DNA of 64,000 bases, from NCBI RefSeq assembly GCF_901933205.1, contig NC_044574.1, positions 310,001 to 374,000 on the forward strand. The letters are read 5' to 3'. Position 1 is the stretch's first letter. Each line of letters begins with the position of its first letter. The translations under genes and the position numbers were made by a program. The notes below the pieces were generated by a model, which was given only the letters and a program-made list of their open reading frames with translations, was not told the DNA's origin and searched no databases. The stretch comes from Camarhynchus parvulus. Lineage: Eukaryota; Chordata; Aves; Passeriformes; Thraupidae. Below are positions 53,036 to 63,705 of this stretch, piece by piece.

Positions 53036-53881
53036 GCACAAAGCAGCCCTTGAGTTTGTAACTTGTCCATCTGGTGCTCTGCATGATGAAGACACCTTTT
53101 AATGTTTCATTTACAGGAACGGGGTCCCTCAGCACAGACCTCCCTGGGCTGTGGACTGCCCTTGGTGGTCAGAGTCTCCTGCAGTTCACACATTTAACTG
53201 CAGAAGGGCAAATACAGAGCCTGTGACCACAGAAAATGCTGCCCCTCATTCCCTGACCCTTCTCCCAGCCCCACTGGTGCTCCTGTTTCCCCTCTCTCCT
53301 GCAGGCCTGTGTTCTGGCACGAGCCAGAGACACAAATTCATTCAGAGGCAAAAGACTTTAATTCCATTACTGCTAAATCCCTGGTAGAGGCAAACCCAGC
53401 AGACAAAAGAGGAGCTGGGGATTGGCAAGTGGAGATCAGCCTTGGTGGTGACTCATGGGACTCATGACAACACACCAGCACACAATAAAATGTCACACCA
53501 TGACAAATCCTTATTGTCTGCCCATAAATCCTTCTCCCAGCTGGGTTGTGTCCCCATCCCGTGCCCTGCCAGAGGCCAAGAGCTGCTCAGGCTGGCTTGG
53601 AGAGGTCCCTGGGCAGTGTCACTTGAGGAAGGGAGCAAGTCCCTCCCTGCTGGGGCCGGGGAGGCTGTGCCATGGCCCTGGTGGCTCTGGGGGACATTTC
53701 TGTGGGGCTGGCCCTCGGAGGGTCCCTCGGGGCAGAGGCACAGCGGGTGCCTGGCTCCACGGTACAGCCTGAGGGGCAGCAAGGAGAGCTCTGTGCCCAC
53801 TGCCCCTGCTGGGCTCTGAGCTCCTCCTGTGCTCCACGAGAGCTCCCTGTGCTCCAGGGAGCAGCTGCAGCAGCAGCTCCC
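53036..53881. other. Single-copy noncoding stretch
   Basis: No repeat or exon recognised. Confidence 0.45.
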
Positions 53882-54765
53882 AGGCTGGCCAGGTGTCCCC
53901 ACACTGGCCAGGTGTCCCAGGCTGTGTCCCCACACTGGCCAGGTGTCCCAGGTTGTGCCCCCACTCTGGCCGGGTGTCCCAGGCTGTGCCCCCAGGCTGG
54001 CCAGGTGTCCCAGGTTGTGTCCCAGGCTGTGTCCCCATACTGGCCGGGTGTCCCAGGCTGTGTCCCCTGGCTGGCCAGGTGTCCCAGGCTGTGTCCCCAT
54101 TCTGGCCAGGTGTCCCAGGCTGTGTCCCCACACTGGCCAGGTGTCCCAGGCTGTGCCCCCACTCTGGCCAGGTGTCCCAGGCTGTGTCCCCACTCTGGCC
54201 TCCAGGGTGTCCCAGCTGTGTCCCCACTCTGGCCAGGTTCCCAGGCTGTGTCTGGCCAGGTGTCCCAGGCTGTGCCCCCACACTGGCCAGGTGCCCCAGG
54301 CTGTGCCCCAGGCTGGGTGTCCCAGGCTGTGTCCCCACTCTGGCCAGGTGTCCCAGGCTGTGTCCCCACTCTGGCCAGGTGTCCCAGGCTGTGTCCCAGC
54401 TGTGTCCCCACTCTGGCCGGGTGTCCCAGGCTGTGTCCCCAGGCTGGCCAGGTGTCCCAGGCTGTGCCCCCACTCTGGCGGGTGCCCAGGCTGTGTCCCC
54501 ACTCCAGGTTCCAGGCTGTGTTGGCCGGCCAGGTGTCCAGGCTGTGTCCCATCCGGGTGTCCAGGCTGTTCCTCTGGCCAGGTGTCCCAGGCTGTGTCCC
54601 CTGGCCGGCCAGGTGTCCCAGGCTGTGTCCCCACTCTGGCCGGGTGTCCCAGGCTGTGTCCCCACTCTGGCCAGGTGTCCCAGGCTGTGTCCCCTGGCCG
54701 GCCAGGTGTCCCAGGCTGTGTCCCCACTCTGGCCGGGTGTCCCAGGCTGTGTGCCCTGGCTGGCC
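53882..54765. repeat. 31-bp minisatellite, 0.9 kb
   Basis: About 28 copies of GGCCAGGTGTCCCAGGCTGT followed by GTCCCCACTCT, GCCCCCACACT or GTCCCCTGGCT. Short copies (near 54020, 54395 and 54480-54580) lack ten or more bases. The pair ending CTGGCCGGCC recurs near 54600 and 54700, about 97 bp apart (three units). Frames are open on both strands because of the repeat. Confidence 0.96.
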
Positions 54766-56902
54766 AGAGGGACAGTTGCTCCCAGCCACAGCAGGAGTTG
54801 CCCTTGGCTGTGCAGGCTCCTCTGCAAGGGCTGTGAAAGCACAGCCAGGCTGGCAGCAGAGCCCTTCTCTCTGGGATCTAGGCACTGCCAGGGTGTTTGC
54901 CACGATCAAAGGAGCCTGTGTGCAGGGAAATCCTTTGGGATTGCAGCCTCCAGGCACCTGCAGGCAGCCAGATTCTTCTGATTCTGCTTCTCCCACTGAA
55001 ATCACCCGAAGCTTTCTCACTGCCATGGGAGGAGCCAGGCTCAGGCTGTGGAAAACAAGTTTTTCCTTTGGATGGTTTGAGCCGAAGTAAAAACTGCTTC
55101 GTTCCATCCCTGTGGGGTGAGCAGCCCCGCTCCAGCTGGGGTGCTGGAAGAGCTTGCATTTCCATTTCGTGGAGAAACCATCCCAAAGTAGTCCAGGGAA
55201 CAAGTGGAGCATGGGGAACTCCCGTCTCAGCCCAGGTGTTTCCCATGATCAGCCCTTGCTCTGGCTGCCTGGTGCCATTCAGGGGCCCAGGAGCTTTCCC
55301 TCTTGTGTTTGGATGAACATTTCATTGCCCATGCAGTGCCTGGCAGCCAAAACCGTGGGACATGCAGCACTGAACAGTGAAATGGAGCAACCCTCAGCTG
55401 CTGCCAGCCCCTGGCCATGCCCTAGTGGGGACACACCTGAGCTGTCCCGCTGTTTGGGGACAGGGCTCCCCAAAACACCCACAGACAGACCCAGAGGCCA
55501 GAGCTCAACAGAGCTGCTGCTTTCTTATTTCATGCACCGAATAAAACGGATGTTTTACAGCTGCTTCCCACAGAGGGAAAATCACCTGGTCTGTGTTGGA
55601 TGGATCATTCCTGAAGCCAGCCTGGACCTTTCAGCCACACAGGGACTCAGGAGGGCATTTCCACCCCATTTAGGAGTGGTGCAGAAAACCTTTAGATTTA
55701 TATGGCACAAGAATGAAATGTCTCATTTTGTGCCTGCTCTTCATTATATTTGTGACATGAAGAAGTGGCTTCATGGTGATTTTATTCTCAGGTGACATTT
55801 TTCTTTCCTGTGCACATGGCAGGAGCCAAGAGGGATCTCCAGACTTTAAGGTGCATTGGGAGCTGACTGTGCTGAAGGATTTTGTCTCTCAGAATGCAAA
55901 GGGCTTTTCTTCCCTGCCTGAGCTGAGGGATGCCCTGTGGGAATCAAGGGCTGATTGTGCTGCGGTGCAGTTCAGCCAAGGAGCAAGGTCAAGGGCACAG
56001 AGAGGGCAGTGGGCAAACAGCATCCAAAGGAATGTGTCCAGTGGCCAAACACAGATTGCCAAAGGAGGTGGCTTCCAGCAGAAGGCTGGGAAACGTGGCA
56101 ATGAACTCAAAGCATCTTCATTTGGGAATTTAAGTGGGCTGCAATTCCCCAAGCCAAACACTGGCACATCTGGGTTTCTGGGAATTGCTGGGATGAAGGG
56201 AAATTTGGGGTGACAATGTTTTTAACCCAGTTTGCAAGAGAAAGCCAATGTTGGCATTTTCCTGGGGAGGGGAAGGAATTCTCCATTCTTTTGTGCTGAA
56301 AGGAGCCTTGCCATTTCAGAATGGGCGCAGGATCCCTCAGTCACAGAAGAGGGGGTCTGTAAGCACTGGCAGTGGAGGCTTGGAGCCCTTGTCCCCCAGG
56401 GCTGCCCTTCCTCCACTCCTGCTGTCATCCTGTCTCTGAGAATACAGAACCTGGCTGCAGCTCCCAGCCAGCAGATCTTGTTATCCCTCTGTGCCACAGA
56501 CTGAAGAGCTCTCTCACTTCACATTAGTGCTCCTGAGCGGGTCCTCGCAGACAATGACAAATCGCCCCTTCGCCTTTGTTCACAGCACCAGCAGCACAGG
56601 TGTGTCCTCCCCTGCTCCTGCCGCCCCCACCCACCCCTCTGGGGCTGCTGGGGCTCCAGGGAGCTCTCTCAGGGAAAGAGCTTCATCCTGGAGCACAGGG
56701 AGCTGAGCCCAGCCAGGGCCCGAGCCAAATCCCAGAAATCCAGCCCCTTGCCCCTGAGTGTCCCTGGGCTGCTGCTGCTGCTCCCTGTCACCAGCACACA
56801 TTCCTGGGCTCTGCTTCTCCTCACACTTGGTGTGAGATCCTCCACCATTCCTCTCCAAGGCCCACTAATCTCTCCCTTCCCAAAAAGGGCACATAAAACA
56901 CC
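54766..56902. other. Single-copy noncoding stretch, 2.1 kb
   Basis: No CR1, LTR or array recognised. 55620-55800 is AT-richer. Open frames of up to about 210 codons (55154-55795) have no known domain. Confidence 0.45.
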
Positions 56903-57054
56903 CTCTCCTCTCCTCTCCTCTCCTCTCCTCTCCTCTCCTCTCCTCTCCTCTCCTCTCCTCTCCTCTCCTCTCCTCTCCTCTCCTCTCCTCTCCTCTCCTC
57001 TCCTCTCCTCTCCTCTCCTCTCCTCTCCTCTCCTCTCCTCTCCTCTCCTCTCTC
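56903..57054 (-). repeat. Uninterrupted CTCCT pentanucleotide array
   Basis: About 30 perfect copies of CTCCT with no substitution visible. The motif is the complement of the GGAGA array at 14451-14668. Its purity suggests a young, length-variable locus, or an assembly of limited accuracy. Confidence 0.97.
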
Positions 57055-57515
57055 TGAGGAGGTTGATGTGGTGATTGCACTGGGATGGGAGGAGTTGATT
57101 CTATCTCATGGCAGGAGAGGTGGGCTAGAAGAGCCCTTGGGTCCACATTTCTGGGCTGGTGTGAGATTCCAGCCCTTAGGCAATGCACAGAGGGCAGGGA
57201 GCCCTGGGACTGTGGAGAAGCCCTGACAGGTTTCTGCCTCACCCAGAGTGCCATGGAGTCATTTCTGACAGTCTGTCCTGACCTGGTGGCATGTCCTCTC
57301 CCTGTTCTGTGGCCCAAGCAGGCACAGGAATGAGACAGACAAGCTTTGCAGGCGTTCCTCTGCCCCTGCTCCTCACCTCCTGCTGCCAGGGCAGGGCAGG
57401 GCAGCGCTGGTACCTGACCCATCCTTCCAGAGGCCATGGAATGCTGCAGGCACACAGGGAGTGGTGATGGGGAGTGGGGTGAGCCCCATCCCCAGTGGGT
57501 GCAGCTGTGCAGGAC
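57055..57515. other. Single-copy noncoding stretch
   Basis: No repeat or exon recognised. Confidence 0.45.
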
Positions 57516-57705
57516 AGGTGAGCAGCACTGACAGCCATGAGCCATGGAGTGCCCAGGTGAGCAGCCCTGAGCCATGGAGTGCCCAGGTGAGCAGCACTGA
57601 CAGCAACATGAGCCATGGAGTGCCCAGGTGAGCAGCCCTGAGCCATGGAGTGCCCAGGTGAGCAGCACTGACAGCACTGACAGCCATGGAGTGCCCAGGT
57701 GTGCT
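57516..57705. repeat. 30-bp minisatellite with longer variants
   Basis: Five to six copies of GAGCCATGGAGTGCCCAGGT, then GAGCAGCCCT or GAGCAGCACTGACAGCAACAT. Long and short units alternate, giving a dimer near 73 bp. Confidence 0.92.
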
Positions 57706-57790
57706 GAGCAACCACAGAGGGCACACAGGTGAGATGTGTGAGCATGAGGGGAAAAAGGCTGGGCTGGAGGACAAAAAGGGCAGATACTTC

Positions 57791-58325
57791 ACAGAATTCT
57801 CAGAATGACCACGTTGGAAGAGACCTTCAAGGCCATCGAGTCCAACCCAGCCTCACCCCCACAACTGAACCCTGGCCCCCAGTGCCACATCCAGGCTTTG
57901 TTAAACACCCCCAGGGATGGGGACTCCACCACCTCCCCGGGCAGAACATTCCAGAACTTTCTCACCTTTCTGTAAAAACCTTTTCCCTGCTCTCCAACCT
58001 GTATTTCCCTTGGCACAGCTCGAGGCTGTGTGCTCTGGTTGTGTCAGTTCCTGCAGACAGAGCCCAGCCCCAGGTGAGCACAGGCACCTTTCAGGAGATG
58101 TGCAGTGATGGGGGCAGCCCTGGGTCTCCTTTTCTGCAGGCTGAGCTCCCCCAGCTCCCTCAGGGGTTCCTCACAGGGTTTGTGTGCCCAGCCCCTCTCC
58201 AGCCCCCTCTGGATGGGCTCAGTGTCCCAAGGCCCTTCCCAAGCTGAGGGGCCAGAGCTGGGCACAGCACTCAAGGTGTGACCCCAGCAGTGCCCAGTGC
58301 AGGGGCAGCAGGACCTCCCTGCTCA
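57791..58325 (-). mobile_element. CR1 LINE 3' fragment, 535 bp
   Basis: Antisense, the longest CR1 here: TTCTCAGAATGACCACGTTG, AGACCTTCAAGGCCATCGAG, CATCCAGGCTTTGTTAAACA, AACTTTCTCACCTTTCTGTA, then the untranslated block with GGATGGGCTCAGTGTCCCAA. It belongs to a different subfamily from the CCATGGCAGG copies. No reverse-transcriptase segment reaches the window. Confidence 0.93.
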
Positions 58326-59077
58326 TTCTGGAGCCCTCTGAAGTGCAATGGTGTCACTGTGTGTGGGTTGGAGCCCTCTGACACTGTGTGGTGACACTCT
58401 GGGCACCGTGGCCATCTCAGCTGTGACAGAACGTGATGAGAGCTGGGCCCAGGGGCTGCCAGAGAGCAAAGTGCTCCCGGGGGAGATGGAGCTGGTTCCC
58501 TTCCCATGGCACTGACAGCTGGAGCAGAGCCAGGCCAGCAGCTGGGTGCTGTGTCTGCATTCCAGGCAGGCTGTGACACACGCCAGCAGTGCCAGCTCTG
58601 CCCACAGGACAGGAGAAAGGTCCCTTTCAGTCCGAGGGAGGATTGATCCCAGTGCACAGGGCTTGGTGGGAATGAAGGAAGGGAAAAGTGGTGTTTGGGC
58701 AAGGGAAAGAGGCTGCTTTGTGTCTGGGGCTGGGAGAAGCAGCAAAGGCAGCTTGTCAGCTTCAATGAGCAGCTTCATACGTAGGGAACTGTTTATGGCT
58801 CCTTCTAATTGCTGTAATATTCCTGCCACTGCCACAATGCTTTTGGAGCTGCTTCACTTGCTCTGACAAATCAGCTGCCAGGAGAAGAGAAAACAGTGAA
58901 GTAAATAATGTAAGCAGTGAAGGGAAGGGTGACCCATCCCGCTGCTCCCTCATCTCTGCTCTCTGCTGGCAGGAAGGGCCCAGCGCCACACGGGGCTGGG
59001 CCATCCCTGCAGGAGCTGCCCCTGGGAGCGGCACTGGGCCGGCTCCCTCCCCTGCAGGGCATCTCCGGGTTCAGCAC
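58326..59077. other. Single-copy noncoding stretch
   Basis: No repeat or exon recognised. Confidence 0.45.
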
Positions 59078-59460
59078 TGAATCACGGAACCACTGGGGCT
59101 GGAAAAGACCTCCAAGGTCATTGAGTCCAACCTGGGACTGATCCCTGCCCTGTGAAACAGCCCAGAGCTCTGAGTGCCACGTCCAGGTGCTCCTGGGACA
59201 CCTCCAGGGATGGGCACTCCAAACCTCCCTGGGCAGCCCCTGCCAATGCCCATTCCACTCCTTCCCATGGGGAAATTCCTGCTGGTGTTCAATCTAAACC
59301 TGCCCTGGCCCAGCCTGAGGCCGTTCCCTCTGCTCCTGTCCCTGTTCCCTGGGATAAGATCCCAAATCCCCCTGGCTGTGCCCTCCTGGCAGGAGCTGTG
59401 CAGAGCCACAAGGGCCCCCTGAGCCTCCTTTGCTCCAGGCTGAGCCCCTTCCCAGCTCCT
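59078..59460 (-). mobile_element. CR1 LINE 3' fragment
   Basis: Antisense: ACTGAATCACGGAACCACTG, AAAGACCTCCAAGGTCATTG, CACGTCCAGGTGCTCCTGGG, GTGTTCAATCTAAACCTGCC. About 380 bp. Confidence 0.92.
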
Positions 59461-59515
59461 CAGGGATTCTGCAGCCCCTTCCCAGCTCCTCAGGGATTCT
59501 GCAGCCCCTTCCCAA
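59433..59515. repeat. 30-bp short tandem duplication at a CR1 end
   Basis: GCCCCTTCCCAGCTCCTCAG with GGATTCTGCA occurs twice exactly, then a third diverged start. The unit begins within the CR1 block, so this is another small expansion of CR1 sequence. Confidence 0.85.
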
Positions 59516-59530
59516 CTCCGGAGTCACCCA

Positions 59531-60361
59531 GAGCTCTTCCAGCTGTGCACTGTCCCTGGGACACAGGATGTGGTCCTGGGGAAAATAAACTCCTGTTCAC
59601 TGCCAAAATCTCCTTCCTAATTTATCAGTGCTCAAAACAGAGTTTCTGGGGGCTCATTTTAGGTGTCTAAAGCTATTTTTCCTCAGTTTGGAAATCCAAA
59701 TTCCACAAACTAGTAGTTGGTGGGGCTCAGTGTCTTGGATTAGTAATCTCTGAGGCCTGGATGGATGTCTCCATGAAATGTCTGTGGACTGGGGGACTGA
59801 TGTGTGTGAGCCCTTGGTTGGGACAGCAGTGAGCCAGCAGCAGGGCCAGCTGCCCCATCAGCTTGGCTGCTGGTTTAACAGCACCACAAAAGATTTCCAG
59901 CCCATGATTGGATAGCTGGGAGACACAAAAGAACATCTTCCTTCTTCCCAACACCTGGAGACTGTTGGATGCCCAAGAGTATCCCCCTTCATCCTCACAA
60001 AGAAACTCTTCAGTCCCCAAACCTTTGAAGAAAATTGCAAATCCATTTCTTACTATTCAGAAAAGATTTGTTCTGTTGAGATTTGATGGGAAGAGCTCTC
60101 AGGAAGCACACGGGGCTCTCATCACTCGGACCACACTGCAAGGAGAGTGAGGTGGGAGTAAAAAGCCTTTGAACTCCCGCTGCTAATTAGACTTGCTTGG
60201 CCTATTGTGCTTAACGAGGACATTGTCTGCAGATCCTGCCGGTGCCCTTTCATCTGCAGCATGATACAGTGCCTTTCCTGGGCACAGTGTTGGCACCATG
60301 TGATGTGACTGCAGATGGAACCGCGAGGGGTTGGCTGGGCACAGCCGTGGGCACAGCGCGG
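59531..60361. other. Single-copy noncoding stretch
   Basis: 59590-60180 is AT-richer. No exon recognised. Confidence 0.45.
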
Positions 60362-60575
60362 GGGCAGAAGGGATGTCAGTGACCCCAAACACGCAATTCC
60401 TACAGCACCCATCACCTTTTGGGGCCAGGGGGAGCAGAAGGGATGTCAGTGACCCCAAACACGCAATTCCTACAGCACCCATTCCCTTTTGGGGCCAAGG
60501 GGGCAGAAGGGATGTCAGTGACCCCAAACACGCAATTCCTACAGCACCCATTCCCTTTTGGGGCCAGGGGGAGCA
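60362..60575. repeat. 67/68-bp tandem repeat, 3 copies
   Basis: Units begin GCAGAAGGGATGTCAGTGAC and continue CAATTCCTACAGCACCCAT and TTTTGGGGCCAGGGGGA. Very high identity: CACC versus TTCC at one site and small G changes. Confidence 0.95.
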
Positions 60576-60971
60576 GGTTTCGGGGCTGAGCCCTTGGGGA
60601 AATGGAGCTGAGGAAGCAGCTGCCTCCTCCTTCAAAGGCTCCGAGGTCCAGGCTGTTGTCTCCAAGGGGGCCAGGAGCAGTGGTTCCCATTTTCCCTGCC
60701 TGTGGGGGAGCCCAGGAGGAGGGAAACCGTGGTTCCCTGCCCTGAACCTGGGGTACGTGTGCCCTGTCCTGATCAGGGCTCCTGTGACTGCAGTCCTGCC
60801 TGTGCCAGGTGCTGGGACCTGTGCCAGGTGGTGGTGACACTTTCAGGGCTCTGAGCTCCTCTTCAGCCCCATGGGCAATGAGGTTTGGGCTGCCCCAGCC
60901 TGAGGCATGGAGCCCGCATGGCACCAGCTGAGCTGATCCTTCTGGCTCACCTGGTATCCAGCAGCAGAAGA

Positions 60972-61135
60972 TGATGCCCATCCCAGGTGCCCATCCCCAG
61001 GTACCCATCCCCAGGTACCCATCCCCAGGTACCCATCCCCAGGTGTGTTCTCCTCAGGTGCCCATCCCCAGGTGCCCATCCCCAGGTGCCCATCCCCAGG
61101 TGTGTTCTCCCCAGGTGCCCATCCCCAGAGTGTTC
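60972..61135. repeat. 14-bp minisatellite
   Basis: About ten copies of CATCCCCAGGTGCC or CATCCCCAGGTACC, with two copies extended by TGTGTTCTCC(T/C)CAGG. Confidence 0.92.
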
Positions 61136-61284
61136 TGGACAACGCTGGTGGGATGAGGCACAGAAATGCCCTAAGGAGAGCTGAGGGTGGACATTGCTGA
61201 TGGAACGTGCTGGGGGTGCAGGCAGTGTGAGGTGAGAGGGGGGAGCAGCACACAGCCCCCATTCCCATGGACAGAAACAGCCCC

Positions 61285-61405
61285 TGGCACAAAGGGGGTG
61301 GTGAAACATCCCAGAGCCCCTGTCCCTGCCCACAGGGCCAGAGCTGGCAGTGACAGCTCCTGGCGTGGTGAAACATCCCAGAGCCCCTGTCCCTGCCCAC
61401 AGGGC
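61285..61405. repeat. About 70-bp tandem duplication
   Basis: GTGGTGAAACATCCCAGAGC through CTGTCCCTGCCCACAGGGCC is present twice (starts near 61299 and 61365), virtually identical. Confidence 0.9.
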
Positions 61406-61462
61406 CAGCTCTGAGGTGAGCTGCTCCTTCCAGGCACAGGCCTGTCAGGCACAGAAACAATC

Positions 61463-61598
61463 GTGGCTCTGGGTGGCTCCTGTGCCTGCTGCTGCCACTC
61501 TGGGTGGGACAGGGAACTCAGGGCAGGTGCCAGCCCTGGTGGCTCTGGGTCACTCCTGTGACAGTGCTGCCACTCTGGGTGGTACAGGGAGCTCCTGG
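61463..61598. repeat. About 78-bp diverged tandem duplication
   Basis: GGCTCTGGGTGGCTCCTGTG and TGCTGCCACTCTGGGTGG recur after roughly 78 bases with substitutions (GGCTCTGGGTCACTCCTGTG). Confidence 0.75.
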
Positions 61599-61793
61599 CA
61601 GGTCCCACCACCCCAGGACAAGCAAAGGCAAAGCCCGAGGGGTCTGTGGTCTCTGCTGGTGCTGCAGGAAGAGAGGACCTGGGGGTTCTGTTGTCTCTGC
61701 AATGCAGTTCTTGCTCTGGAAGTGAATCCCACCCTTCAGCTGGGCAAGCAGGGAGTGTGTTAAAGTTTTTGAAAAGAGGGGAACAGTCAGATG

Positions 61794-61852
61794 GAGGAAG
61801 TGAATGGTGCTTGTCTTTCTGAAGGAAGTGAATGCTGCCTGTCTTTCTGAAA
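61794..61852. repeat. 29-bp tandem duplication
   Basis: GGAAGTGAATGGTGCTTGTC TTTCTGA and AGGAAGTGAATGCTGCCTGTC-type copies stand side by side with two or three changes. Confidence 0.8.
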
Positions 61853-62045
61853 ACAGTGGAGAATGAAGGGAAGGATTGTTGGATGCCTGCAGCCCAAGGC
61901 ACTGCAGGGAGCGTGGCACAAACACTCCTTTGAGTCCCAGACATGAGCCGGCCTCTCACCCTCTGCCCCACAGCACGGGTGACAGCTCAGGCCAGCCTGT
62001 GACATGGGATCCCCTGTGACCCAGAGTGCTCCGTCACGGGAGCAC

Positions 62046-62788
62046 AGGGACGTGGAGCACAGAGCACAGAGCACAGAACACAGAGCACAAACACAGAATA
62101 TAGGAACACAGGAACACAGAACACAAACACAGAGCACAGGGACATGGAACAGAGAACACCAACACAGGAGCACAGAATACAGGACCCAGGAACAGAGAGT
62201 GCAGAATATGGAACACAGAACACAAACACAGGAGCACAGGGACATGGAGCACAGAACACAAGCACAGGAGCTTAGAATACAGAACACAGGAACAGAACAC
62301 AGGAACACAGAACACAAACACAGAGCACAGGGACATGGACACAGAAACACAGAGAACACCAACACAGGAGCACAGAATACAGGACCCAGGAACAGAGAGC
62401 ACAGAACACAAACAGAAACAGAGAGTACAGGAACACAGGAACATAGGAACACGGAACACAGGAGCAGAACACAGGAACAGAACACAGAACATGGAACACC
62501 GGAGCACAGAACACAGAAGAAGAACACAGAAACACAGAACACAGGAACAGAACACAAGAACACAGGAATAAAGTACACAGAACACAAACACAGGAACACA
62601 GGAGCACAGAACACAGAACACAGAACACAGGACCACAGAACACAGGAACAGAACACAGAACACAGGAGCACAGGAACACAGGAGCACAGAACACAGAACA
62701 CAGGAGCACAGGAGCACAGAACACAGAACACAGAACACAGGCGCACAGAATACAGGAACAGAACACAGAACACAGGAGCACAGAAGTC
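62046..62788. repeat. ACAGAACAC/ACAGGAGC short-unit array, 0.74 kb
   Basis: Variable 7-9 bp modules (CACAGAA, CACAGGAG, CACAAA, CATGGA) in irregular order. Longer blocks recur: CACCAACACAGGAGCACAGA is at about 62158 and 62358, and GAACACAAACACAGAGCACA is at about 62109 and 62310. The pattern gives a higher-order period near 200 bp. AGAACA appears roughly thirty times. Minus-strand frames read as Cys/Val-rich repeat peptides, not a gene. Confidence 0.94.
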
Positions 62789-63117
62789 CCACCCAGCAGC
62801 ACCCAGGGCTCCCTGAGGCCTTGGCTGCAGAGGCAGTGAGCCCTCAGGCACAGGGGAAATGCTTTGGCTGCAGACCTCCCCCAGGGCAGCACAAAGCTCA
62901 TCAGGACTATTATCACTGCCACGAGTTCTTTTTACTCTCTCCCTGAGGGGTGCTGAGATCAGGAGCAGCGTTCAGGTGTTCTCCCCAAAGCCAGGGGGTC
63001 AGGCTGGGCTGGGCCAGGGCTGAGCCCCAGCTGGAGCTTTGGGGCTCTGCAGGCACCAGGGGCACCAGCAGTGACCTCCCTGTCCCCATTCCTGTGGGAC
63101 CCTCCCTGCAGCAGGTG
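62789..63117. other. Single-copy noncoding stretch
   Basis: No repeat or exon recognised. Confidence 0.45.
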
Positions 63118-63705
63118 TCCCTTGGCAGGGGATGTGAGCCCAGTTTGGGGCAGTGGGTCCTTTGGAGGGGATGTGAGCCCAGTCTGGGGCAGTGTGTCCC
63201 AGTTTGGGGCAGTGTGTGTCCTTTGGAGGGGATGTGAGCCCAGTTTGGGGCAGTGTGTCCCAGTTTGGGGCAGTGTGTGTCCTTTGGAGGGGATGTGAGC
63301 CCAGTTTGGGGCAGTGTGTCCCAGTTTGGGGCAGTGTGTGTCCTTTGGAGGGGATGTGAGCCCAGTTTGGGGCAGTGTGTGTCCTTTGGAGGGGATGTGA
63401 GCCCAGTTTGGGGCAGTGTGTCCCAGTTTGGGGCAGTGTGTCCCAGTTTGGGGCAGTGTGTGTCCTTTGGAGGGGATGTAAGCCCAGTTTGGGGCAGTGT
63501 GTGTCCTTTGGAGGGGATGTGAGCCCAGTTTGGGGCAGTGTGTCCCAGTTTGGGGCAGTGTGTCCCAGTTTGGGGCAGTGTGTGTCCTTTGGAGGGGATG
63601 TGAGCCCAGTTTGGGGCAGTGGGTGTTCCTTGGAGGGGATGTGAGCCCAGTCTGGGGCAGTGTGTCCCAGTTTGGGGCAGCGTGTGTCCTTTTCCAGGGC
63701 ATGTG
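63118..63705. repeat. 61-bp higher-order repeat of 20-bp modules
   Basis: The 20-bp module CAGTTTGGGGCAGTGTGTCC occurs one, two or three times before a constant CTTTGGAGGGGATGTGAGCC part. The two-module form gives 61 bp. It recurs exactly from about 63190 to 63350, and 41- and 81-bp forms follow. GGGG runs give G-quadruplex potential. The edge copies are the most diverged. Confidence 0.96.

Noticed and set aside
55154..55795. 213-codon plus-strand open frame in single-copy DNA.
   Set aside because: No recognisable domain, biased composition or splice context; a frame this long is possible by chance in GC-rich DNA.
61787..62851. Cysteine-rich 354-codon minus-strand frame resembling a feather or keratin-associated protein.
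   Set aside because: Composition follows from the ACAGAACAC array; alternative frames have similar length, and no conserved keratin core is visible.
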